This document shows, piece by piece, positions 36,182 through 42,995 of a DNA stretch of 64,000 bases (position 1 is the first letter of the stretch; every line of letters starts with the position of its first letter). Origin of the DNA: Bacteroidetes bacterium 37-13. GTDB lineage: Bacteria; Bacteroidota; Bacteroidia; Chitinophagales; LD1. The stretch lies in contig MKTC01000028.1 of NCBI GenBank assembly GCA_001897535.1, positions 1-64,000 of the forward strand, given 5' to 3'. A program made the position numbers and the translations under genes. Under the pieces are notes generated by a model. That model was not told the DNA's origin. It saw only the letters and a program-made list of their open reading frames with translations, and ran no database searches.

Positions 36182-36189
36182 CAAAAGTA
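36182..36189 (-). promoter_or_regulatory. Predicted -7 box of the cco operon promoter
   Basis: On the minus strand TACTTTTG matches TAnnTTTG, about 22 bp upstream of the ccoS ATG. No consensus -33 TTTG sits 18-21 bp further upstream, which fits an activator-dependent promoter. It overlaps one copy of a 13-bp repeat (TACTTTTACGTAC at 36188-36200; other copy at 36264-36276). Confidence 0.45.
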
Positions 36190-36234
36190 CTTTTACGTAC
36201 TACGCAGTTATATGATGCAATCTACTTCATTATA

Positions 36235-36246
36235 TGATATATATCA
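36235..36246. promoter_or_regulatory. FNR/CRP-like palindrome upstream of the cco operon
   Basis: TGAT-ATAT-ATCA is a perfect inverted repeat with the TGAT-N4-ATCA core of FNR-type sites. Its centre is about 64 bp upstream of the start inferred from the -7 box at 36182-36189, close to the usual activator distance. Oxygen-responsive control of the oxidase operon is inference. Confidence 0.5.
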
Positions 36247-36325
36247 GGTTTTTTATACGTTTATACTTTTACGTACATTTATTTTGAATTCTTATTATCT
36301 ATTGATAATTAACGTATTGCCTTTT

Positions 36326-36595
36326 TTAAGAAAATGTAAACTGTCCATCTTTTACAATACTTGAATCCCACACATAGCTCACCCACCCAAAACTAAGGCT
36401 GTCGCTGTCGTAACTAATTTCAACAGGATTAAAATTAAAGTTCAACTTGGTTATACCATAAGTTCTGTTTGAATCTATTATTCCATTATGGCTGCTATAC
36501 CCTCCAAACCATATATAATCATGCTTTTGTGCTGTTGCATTGATGTTTATCAACGCAACAGCACAGAATACAAAATATTTTAGTACGCATTTCAT
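36326..36595 (-). pseudogene. Truncated paralogue of the neighbouring beta-propeller T9SS cargo gene
   Basis: This 89-residue frame has a signal peptide and then follows the start of the protein at 36725-38266 closely (TAQKHDYIWFGGY against TAQKHDYIWLGGY, then TYGITKLNF and PVEISYD). It jumps in frame to SDSLSFGWVSYVWDSS, so 39 codons of the full gene are missing. It then stops just after the shared KDGQ. The rest of the propeller and the sorting domain are absent. I read it as a decayed partial duplication. A second copy of the 64-bp palindrome lies just upstream. Confidence 0.75.
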
Positions 36596-36649
36596 TTACC
36601 TGTTATTATACCAAATTGATTTATAAATTAGTCCAAGAATATATTGTAT

Positions 36650-36713
36650 AATGCCGATGTGATAGTCGTTTAGGACAATGTAATTGGACTATTACGAATA
36701 TCCAATCGGTATT
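36650..36713. repeat. 64-bp dispersed palindromic repeat, copy 2
   Basis: This has the same length and fold as the element at 8911-8974. The ends are AATGCCGAT and ATCGGTATT, pairing with one G:T wobble. Compared with copy 1, the inner CCGT/ACGG stem has become TCGT/ACGA, so the base pair is kept. It lies between the truncated paralogue and the 3' end of the intact gene. Confidence 0.8.
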
Positions 36714-36724
36714 ACATTCTGTTT

Positions 36725-38266
36725 TCATTCTTTCACAAACTTACCCACCCATATCATCCTCCCATCTCCAAACACCTCCGCATGATAAAAACTATTTACT
36801 AAATTACTCACATCTATTTTATGCAAACCTGAATACCTCGGCAGCACACTTTCATACACCACCTGCCCCATGGCATTAGTGAGTTTGAGACTTACGATGT
36901 TATACCGCCCCCAAATTATATTGCCGTAGTCTATTGTTACAAAATCTGTTGCAGGGTTGGGGAACACCTGTATTGTTTTGGCTCTTGGCTCTTGGTTCTC
37001 AATATCTGAATAAAGCGTATCACAAGGGCTGCCCGCCAATGCACCCAAGCGGTAGTTAGGATAGTAAGGCACTCCGCCTACATAAGATTTAAGTTTTACC
37101 GAGTGTTGCAACACATTACACGCTGCGCCCTTTTCATCAGGCTTGTCTATTACATGGTAGTAGCGGGTTGTGTTGCCGGTGCTTAAATATATCTTACCAT
37201 CAGGAGCGAGTTGGCTATTAGCAAAAAGGGTTTCTAAATGAATATCCTTAAATCCGTCATACCAAGCTACGGTATCTTTTGATGCAGCTATATCCGCAGC
37301 CCAAGTATCGTATTGATAAATACGATTGGTGGCATTTACATACACAAAGCGGCTGTTGGGTGAAAAACTTACAGCAATACCTATCAAGCTATTAGCATGA
37401 ATCTCAGGTAATTTTGCATCCACAGGATTACTGATGATGCCGCTGCAACGGTCAAAATCATAAAGGCTTAGCCCTTCTTTAGTGGATATTGTTGCAATTT
37501 TGCTGCCGTCAGGGGAAGCTGCGCCATAAGATAATTCGTCAGTAATATTCAGATAATTCATCACACATTGGTTAGATTGCCTTACATAACCATCCTTCGT
37601 AATTAAAAAGCTATAAAAGCAATTGGTATTTCTTAATTGACCAATCAGCCACCAATCTTTACCATTACCGTGCTTAATAAGAATTATTTCTTGCCCCAAT
37701 ATGCTATCCATCATTACATTCTTTTTTTCTTTAATACATCCTAAGCCGAAATTACCTGTTATATCAATGATGGTGCTATACAGTTTGCGATTCGCAAAAC
37801 TGTTTTTATTTAAAAATGTATCCACTAACAGGTTAAAAAACAGATATTCATTGCTGTTTTGTGGCAAAGGAATAACAATATTAGAACGAGGATAACGCTG
37901 CCCATCTTTTGCGATACTTGGATCCCAAACATAGCTCACCCACCCAAAACTAAGGCTGTCGCTGTTTTCAATGGGGACATCCCATTTATTAGCAATGTAG
38001 TTGCCATTGGAGTAGAATATTAGATTACCGTCTTTATCAGATATACTGCAAGGTGCACGGTTAAAATTCATTCCCAAGCTGTCGTAACTAATTTCAACAG
38101 GTGTTTGGTTAAAGTTCAGCTTAGTTATACCATAGGTGTCATAAGTATCAATTAACCCTACATGACTGTGATATCCTCCCAACCAGATATAATCATGCTT
38201 CTGTGCTGTAGCTCTGATGCACACACACACACACACAAGCACAAGCATCTTAAAAAACACATACAC
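36725..38266 (-). CDS. T9SS type A sorting-domain beta-propeller-like secreted protein
   Basis: The 513-residue protein has a signal peptide, a repeat-rich region with propeller-like blades (SPDGSKIATISTKEGLSLYD, SFSPNSRFVYVNATNRIYQ, APDGKIYLSTG), and a C-terminal Por secretion tail (VFPNPATDFVTIDYG through HKIDVSNL). It is likely exported and processed by PorU. The signal peptide is coded by a (GT)9/(CA)9 tract (38220-38237) giving alternating Val-Cys, which could slip during replication. The gene starts 2 bp after a broken T9SS cargo tail. The ligand or function is unknown. Confidence 0.78.
   Translation of the reverse strand: MYVFFKMLVLVCVCVCIRATAQKHDYIWLGGYHSHVGLIDTYDTYGITKLNFNQTPVEISYDSLGMNFNRAPCSISDKDGNLIFYSNGNYIANKWDVPIENSDSLSFGWVSYVWDPSIAKDGQRYPRSNIVIPLPQNSNEYLFFNLLVDTFLNKNSFANRKLYSTIIDITGNFGLGCIKEKKNVMMDSILGQEIILIKHGNGKDWWLIGQLRNTNCFYSFLITKDGYVRQSNQCVMNYLNITDELSYGAASPDGSKIATISTKEGLSLYDFDRCSGIISNPVDAKLPEIHANSLIGIAVSFSPNSRFVYVNATNRIYQYDTWAADIAASKDTVAWYDGFKDIHLETLFANSQLAPDGKIYLSTGNTTRYYHVIDKPDEKGAACNVLQHSVKLKSYVGGVPYYPNYRLGALAGSPCDTLYSDIENQEPRAKTIQVFPNPATDFVTIDYGNIIWGRYNIVSLKLTNAMGQVVYESVLPRYSGLHKIDVSNLVNSFYHAEVFGDGRMIWVGKFVKE
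38220..38237. repeat. (CA)9 dinucleotide tract inside a signal-peptide coding region
   Basis: Nine CA units on the plus strand code for part of the signal peptide of the gene at 36725-38266 (VCVCVC on the minus strand). Loss or gain of one unit would shift the reading frame near the start of the gene. The truncated paralogue at 36326-36595 lacks the tract. Confidence 0.9.
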
Positions 38267-38268
38267 AC

Positions 38269-38897
38269 CTATTTAATCAAACTTAACTTACCAAAATAAA
38301 GCGGCTCACTTTGCGTAACTACTTTTACGTTATACAAGCCTGATGCCAGATTCTTTGTATCAATTTCAAGCAAACCTTTTTCCATTAAAACATTTGATAA
38401 AATCACTTGCTGTCCCAACATGTTTACCATAATTACCTCGCACTTCCTGTTTATCGCAATATTACAAGCTAAGTATGCTTTGCCATTAGTAGGATTGGGA
38501 AATAAAACGAATTGCAATTCGGGTTTTTCTGTCCGCTTTTGTAATGGATTTGGTTCATATTCTTTCTTATAAGATTGATTGCAATTTGCGCTGTCATCAA
38601 AATAAGTCGCCCCCATCATATTTTGATATAAACTTCTTGCAAGCGCAGTTGCTTCACCGCCTTTATCAAGGCATTGGTTGGCAATGCTTACCACCGTATT
38701 CCATTGGTCTGTAGTAAATGTATCTATGTTTTTAGCCACCGTGTTCAAATATATCAATTTTATGTCGCGATGCCATTGCTCAATGGGTATGCCTATGGAA
38801 ACCTGCGCCAAAGCAGCCGCTGCGGTATCTGCCGCATCGTTGCGCTGCCCGTCAAAGGCTTCAATATATTCGTTGGCAAAGACTTTCCCTCTGAGCG
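38269..38897 (-). pseudogene. C-terminal fragment of a T9SS type A sorting-domain protein, 5' end lost at a REP palindrome
   Basis: The frame can be read upstream beyond the first plausible start (residues before MAQVSIGIPIEQW include FANEYIEAFDGQ), until it enters the palindrome at 38891-38918, where an in-frame stop appears. The product ends in a normal T9SS sorting domain (FVLFPNPTNGKAYLAC through KLSLIK). There is no signal peptide, so it is best read as the tail of a larger cargo gene whose 5' part was removed or displaced. Confidence 0.72.
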
Positions 38898-38918
38898 TAG
38901 GCTGTGCCTACGTCCAGC
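38891..38918. repeat. REP-like palindrome, left end of decayed RAYT locus
   Basis: Stem CGTAGGC (38896-38902) and GCCTACG (38906-38912) with a TGT loop. The 28-bp block is nearly the inverse complement of the one at 39164-39188, framing a RAYT fragment. A further perfect hairpin AATAGCT-TAT-AGCTATT lies beside it (38924-38940). Confidence 0.8.
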
Positions 38919-38962
38919 AAGAAAATAGCTTATAGCTATTATTACAAAAGAAATCTACAAAA

Positions 38963-39050
38963 ATGGCCAGCAGCTATCAAATAACCGACCCACACGGCAT
39001 TTACTTTCTGACATTTCAGGTAGTAGATTGGGTAGATATTTTTTCGAGAG
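38963..39050 (+). pseudogene. N-terminal fragment of a REP-associated (IS200-like Y1) transposase
   Basis: From ATG 38963 the frame reads about 29 codons with the typical RAYT start (HGIYFLTFQVVDWVDIF). It then breaks off at 39050, where IS982-like sequence starts. The HUH and tyrosine regions are missing. The protein is a different member from the intact RAYT at 56247-56813. Confidence 0.7.
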
Positions 39051-39124
39051 TATCTCAATTTCTTTGTATTCAATAGAGCAATAAACAAACTCAAAATCAA
39101 TTTAGCCTAAATGCACAACAGGTT
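39049..39124 (+). mobile_element. IS982-like right end (76 bp), copy at decayed RAYT locus
   Basis: This 76-bp segment is identical apart from one base to 56978-57053. It codes the last residues of an IS982-type transposase (YLNFFVFNRAINKLKINLA, stop) followed by what looks like the terminal inverted repeat ending in acaggt. The left part of the element is absent. Confidence 0.7.
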
Positions 39125-39163
39125 AAGTGTATATATAAAGCAACTAAAAGCTGCAACCTTGAC

Positions 39164-39188
39164 GGACGTAGGCTCAGCCTACGCCCAG
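39164..39188. repeat. REP-like palindrome, right end of decayed RAYT locus
   Basis: Stem CGTAGGC (39167-39173) and GCCTACG (39177-39183) with a TCA loop. It is inverted relative to the palindrome at 38891-38918. A tandem CCCAGTGG and a GGCCCA/TGGGCC mini-palindrome follow up to 39202. Confidence 0.8.
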
Positions 39189-39200
39189 TGGCCCAGTGGG

Positions 39201-39319
39201 CCCTATTTTTCGATAACTTAAATCCCCCGTTAAATATTCGGCTATTATCGCCTCTTTGTCTATTGCTTTTTTTTCCATTTTGGTTACTTTTTATTGTAAA
39301 CCTATTTCAGGACGAGACA
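39201..39319 (-). mobile_element. IS3-like element remnant: N-terminal HTH fragment and terminal repeat
   Basis: From ATG 39278 the minus strand reads MEKKAIDKEAIIAEYLTGDL then SYRKIG, resembling the N-terminal helix-turn-helix of IS3-type OrfA, and is cut off at 39201 beside the REP block. Upstream, the sequence TGTCTCGTCCTGAAATAGG ending at 39319 resembles an IS end. The body of the element is gone. The remaining 39320-39400 holds nothing I can name. Confidence 0.5.
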
Positions 39320-39400
39320 CGGTTTCAAATCATGCTGAAAAGGCACTTGTAAAAATCTATCTGAAAGATAATTTTAAAAACCGAAGCCGCCTTGAATATT

Positions 39401-40744
39401 CTAATAAATCAGCAAACCCTGATTCTTGTGCTTTTTTAAATATTGGCGGATAATTTTTTGTGCTTCGCCACTGTGCTTGGCAGGGCGAATTACAGATTTA
39501 AGATTTTCGATGGTTGCTTCCATGTTTTCTTTATAGAAAGTTCCCATGCCTTTATATTCATTATTTTCAACCCACACAGCCGTGTTTTCATCAGGGTGAA
39601 CACCTTCGCCAATTACAAAGAAATTAGTAGAGCGAAACAAATAGCGCTTCACTGCATTTTCAATTTTTTCATTGAGAAGATTTTTAAGCTTCTCCGTGCT
39701 TTCTTGCTTCTCTTTCAAGCGTTTAATCATGGCATAATGACCCAAAATATTATTGTCGTTCATTATTTTTTGCACCACGCGAAATGCTGCACCTTTTGTA
39801 GCAAAACGCAATGCTGACTTTGCTTCATTTTCAGCCAACGGCAGCACTTTTAGTTCTTTTACGCCATCAGTATTTTCACTAATAAAAATACCAAACGAAA
39901 GCACAGGTTCGCGTTTTACTTTCCCTGTATAAACAGTTTGCTTTAATTCGTTTTCAAGCGCTATTAGCTTGGCAACAAGTTCATTGCCGGTGAGTTCATA
40001 ATCAATATTAAAAACTTGATTGAGCAGTGCGTTTTTCTGTGGGCTTTCGGTTATTTTAGAAAATTCTTGAATTACTTTTTTGCGTACGCTTTTAGCACCT
40101 TCAAAGTATAGAATTTGGTCTTGCGCATCTTTTAAATAAATAACTCCGGCTTCATCAGGAAGCATTTCTATATCATCAGAATTTATTTGTGGCGGCAGTT
40201 TGGTAATGTCTAAACCATCGCGCAATTCAATAGCTAAGAGTGTAGATTCTGTATCGGTGGCAAGCAACAATTCTAAGAGTTTCACAGTGGCTGAAGCATC
40301 GCCTAAAGCGCGGTGGCGCGATTCTATTTTTATACCTATTTTATCGCACAACTTTCCTAAGCTATACGATTGAAAACCCGTGAGTACTTTACGGCTGAAA
40401 CTTACTGTATCTAGTTGTTTTGCAACAAAATCTACTCCAATAAGCTTAAACTCTTTGCGCACCATGCCAAAATCGAATTTCACATTGTGTGCAGTAAAAA
40501 TATTGCCCTGTGTAAGCCGTAAAATTTCGTGGTGAATATCTTGAAAGCGAGGTGCATTTTTCACCATGCTTTCGGTGATGCCGGTGAGTTTACTCACCCA
40601 AGGATCAATTGGTCGTTCAGGATTCACCAAAGTAGAATATTCCTCTACCACTTTAGAACCATCAAAAAGCACTATGGCAATTTCGGTAATTCTATCAACG
40701 GCAGGGCTTCCTCCGGTGGTTTCAACATCTACAACAGCATACAT
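39401..40744 (-). CDS. DEDDh 3'-5' exonuclease fused to a GIY-YIG-like domain
   Basis: The 447-residue protein opens with an epsilon-like exonuclease (VVDVETTGGSP; FTAHNVKFDFGM; HRALGDA) whose DEDDh residues are all visible. Around residues 195-275 it continues with a UvrC/Cho-like GIY-YIG segment. There AGVIYLKD and ILYFEGAKSVRKK correspond to the GIY and YIG/Arg motifs, but the Gly residues are altered, so nuclease activity there is doubtful. A C-terminal charged region of unknown role ends in KKHKNQGLLIY. It may act in DNA repair or replication editing. It lies 30 bp after purH on the same strand. Confidence 0.82.
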   Translation of the reverse strand: MYAVVDVETTGGSPAVDRITEIAIVLFDGSKVVEEYSTLVNPERPIDPWVSKLTGITESMVKNAPRFQDIHHEILRLTQGNIFTAHNVKFDFGMVRKEFKLIGVDFVAKQLDTVSFSRKVLTGFQSYSLGKLCDKIGIKIESRHRALGDASATVKLLELLLATDTESTLLAIELRDGLDITKLPPQINSDDIEMLPDEAGVIYLKDAQDQILYFEGAKSVRKKVIQEFSKITESPQKNALLNQVFNIDYELTGNELVAKLIALENELKQTVYTGKVKREPVLSFGIFISENTDGVKELKVLPLAENEAKSALRFATKGAAFRVVQKIMNDNNILGHYAMIKRLKEKQESTEKLKNLLNEKIENAVKRYLFRSTNFFVIGEGVHPDENTAVWVENNEYKGMGTFYKENMEATIENLKSVIRPAKHSGEAQKIIRQYLKKHKNQGLLIY

Positions 40745-40774
40745 GAAAAACGAAAATAATTTTCCTTTCTAATA

Positions 40775-42298
40775 TTAGTGTTTAAAATGCCTAACGCCTG
40801 TGAACACCATTGCTATTCCGGCTTTTTCGGCTGCTTCTACCGAAAGTTTATCGTTGATGCTGCCTCCGGGTTGTGCAATGGCAACAATATTTTTTTCGGC
40901 TGAAATTTCAACACAATCCGGAAATGGGAAAAACGCATCGCTTGCCATCACTGCTCCACTCACATCAAAGCCAAATTCCTTTGCTTTGGTAAGTGCGTTT
41001 TTAAGTGCATCAACGCGCGAAGTTTGTCCGCAGTTGCTGCCGATAAGTTGTTTGTTCTTAACTAATGCAATGCCGTTGCTTTTTAAATGTTTCACGGCAA
41101 TAATGGCAAATTCCAAATCGCTAATTTGCGCTGTGGTTGGCGCTTTTGAAGTGGCATTTGTAAACTGCGCTTGCTTTTCGGCAGTATTATCTGCTTGTTG
41201 CATCAAATAGCCATTCAAAAGATTTTTCACTACATATTCTTGCTTTGTTGCTGCGCCTTTTAGCTGCAATAAAATTCTATTCTTTTTGCTTTTCAAAAGT
41301 TGAAGCGCATCATCGTCATAAGCAGGCGCTGCCAACACTTCAAAAAACAAACTGTTCATGGCAGTTGCAGTAGCCAAATCTACTTTTCTGTTCACGGCAA
41401 TCACACCGCCAAAAGCAGAAGTGGTATCGCAAGCAAAAGCAGCTTCATAGGCTTGGCTTAAAGTATCGCGCGATGCCAAGCCGCAACTGTTGGTATGTTT
41501 AATGATAGCGCAAGTTGGCTCGGTAAATTCCGCAGCTAAATTGAGCGCGGCATCTACATCAACCAAATTGTTATACGAAAGTTCTTTGCCGTTTAAAATT
41601 TCAAACACAGCATTCAAATCGCCAAAAAACCAACCTTTTTGATGTGGATTTTCGCCATAGCGTAAAGTACGTGCTTGTGTTTCGCTAATTTTTAGTGCTT
41701 CAATACTTTCTTTTTGGTTGAAATAATTAAAAATATGCGTATCGTAATTTGAAGAAATATTGAATGATTCGGCAGCGAATTTTCTGCGGTCTTCGATAGA
41801 GGTTTCTCCATTTTTTTCAACTAAAATATTGCGCAGTGTTTCATATTGGTTTTTAGAAGAAAGCACCACTGTATCTTTAAAATTCTTAGCTGCTGCGCGA
41901 ATAAGTGAAATACCGCCAATGTCTATTTTTTCAATAATATCGGCTTCGCTTTTGCCTGCGGCAACAGTTTCTTCAAACGGATATAAATCCACAATTACCA
42001 AATCAATTTCAGGAATTTCATATTCTGCCAACTGCGCTAAATCTTCTGCATTTTCTCTGCGTGCCAAAATGCCGCCAAATACTTTTGGGTGAAGCGTTTT
42101 TACTCTTCCGCCCAAAATGCTCGGGTAATTTGTAAGCGTTTCAACCGGAATTACTTTCACGCCTAAAGATTCTATAAAAGATTGAGTGCCTCCGGTGCTG
42201 TAGAGCGTTACATTTTGTTTGTTGAGTTCTTTAATAAGTGGTTCCAGTTGGTCTTTGTAATAAACCGAAACGAGTGCAGATTTTATTTTCTTAAGCAT
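40775..42298 (-). CDS. purH: Bifunctional AICAR transformylase / IMP cyclohydrolase
   Basis: The 507-residue protein has the N-terminal MGS-like IMP cyclohydrolase domain (SALVSVYYKDQLEPLIKELN, STGGTQSFIESLG) and the C-terminal transformylase domain with the catalytic Lys-His region KHTNSCGLA and FPFPDCVE. It performs the last two steps of de novo purine synthesis in the cytoplasm. Length and motifs are normal. The exonuclease/GIY-YIG gene follows closely and may share its transcript. Confidence 0.95.
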   Translation of the reverse strand: MLKKIKSALVSVYYKDQLEPLIKELNKQNVTLYSTGGTQSFIESLGVKVIPVETLTNYPSILGGRVKTLHPKVFGGILARRENAEDLAQLAEYEIPEIDLVIVDLYPFEETVAAGKSEADIIEKIDIGGISLIRAAAKNFKDTVVLSSKNQYETLRNILVEKNGETSIEDRRKFAAESFNISSNYDTHIFNYFNQKESIEALKISETQARTLRYGENPHQKGWFFGDLNAVFEILNGKELSYNNLVDVDAALNLAAEFTEPTCAIIKHTNSCGLASRDTLSQAYEAAFACDTTSAFGGVIAVNRKVDLATATAMNSLFFEVLAAPAYDDDALQLLKSKKNRILLQLKGAATKQEYVVKNLLNGYLMQQADNTAEKQAQFTNATSKAPTTAQISDLEFAIIAVKHLKSNGIALVKNKQLIGSNCGQTSRVDALKNALTKAKEFGFDVSGAVMASDAFFPFPDCVEISAEKNIVAIAQPGGSINDKLSVEAAEKAGIAMVFTGVRHFKH

Positions 42299-42461
42299 GA
42301 TTGATTAAAATTTGAAGCCGCGAAGATAGTGCCTTTATGGGCTATATTTTTGCAGTGTAGATAAAATGTGCGGAGTGTGCAGAAATCTTGTTTCTTCCGG
42401 CAGAAAAACCATATTTAAACCTTCATTTTGCAACCTCCTTCTTGAATTTCAGAATTAAGGT

Positions 42462-42501
42462 AATAGTTATTTCGCTCCTTTGGAGCTTAGCTAAAACTAT
42501 T
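42462..42501. repeat. GCTCC/GGAGC palindrome between purH and DUF4293
   Basis: AATAGT and ACTATT outer arms surround an inner GCTCC-TTT-GGAGC hairpin. It resembles REP-type palindromes rather than a terminator, since no T tract follows on the strand of the upstream gene. Confidence 0.55.
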
Positions 42502-42510
42502 TCCTCGTAC

Positions 42511-42960
42511 TTAATCGCGCAGCCTATCCATACTTTTCACCAAAGCTTCATCTTTTTGTATGGCAAAGTGAGCCAATAACCAAAACACAACCGGTGGTAT
42601 TGCTGCTAAATTCCAAAGTGTGTAGATAATATCAATTGGCGTGCTAGTAGTTTGAAAAAAGTATGCGATGTGTGCCACCGCAGCTAAATGAAACGCAATA
42701 GCAACCCAACAAAGCAGCGATTGAATACTGCGCTTTTTAAAAAGGAAAATAGCAATGAGCGAAAAGCCTGCGGCAATACCATCTAAAATAGGCACAACAA
42801 ATACAAAATAGCCACTAATAAATCTGCTCACGTCCCACGCTGCCATGTTGCGCACATATTGTATATCCGGAGCTTCGTAGCGAATTACCGGAGCAAATTG
42901 AAATGCCGCAACCGCTAAAATTGCCAGCAGCAAATAAATGGTTTGAACTCTTTGTATCAT
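42511..42960 (-). CDS. DUF4293 family membrane protein
   Basis: The 149-residue protein begins MIQRVQTIYLLLAILAVAAF, the start typical of DUF4293, and has four hydrophobic helices in all. The function is unknown. It is a Bacteroidota-specific family of inner-membrane proteins. It lies 35 bp after the DUF2723 gene on the same strand, and the two may be co-transcribed. A hairpin-rich 212-bp gap separates it from purH. Confidence 0.85.
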   Translation of the reverse strand: MIQRVQTIYLLLAILAVAAFQFAPVIRYEAPDIQYVRNMAAWDVSRFISGYFVFVVPILDGIAAGFSLIAIFLFKKRSIQSLLCWVAIAFHLAAVAHIAYFFQTTSTPIDIIYTLWNLAAIPPVVFWLLAHFAIQKDEALVKSMDRLRD

Positions 42961-42995
42961 ATTTTTTGCCTTAGCTTTTAAAGTTTCAATTCAAA

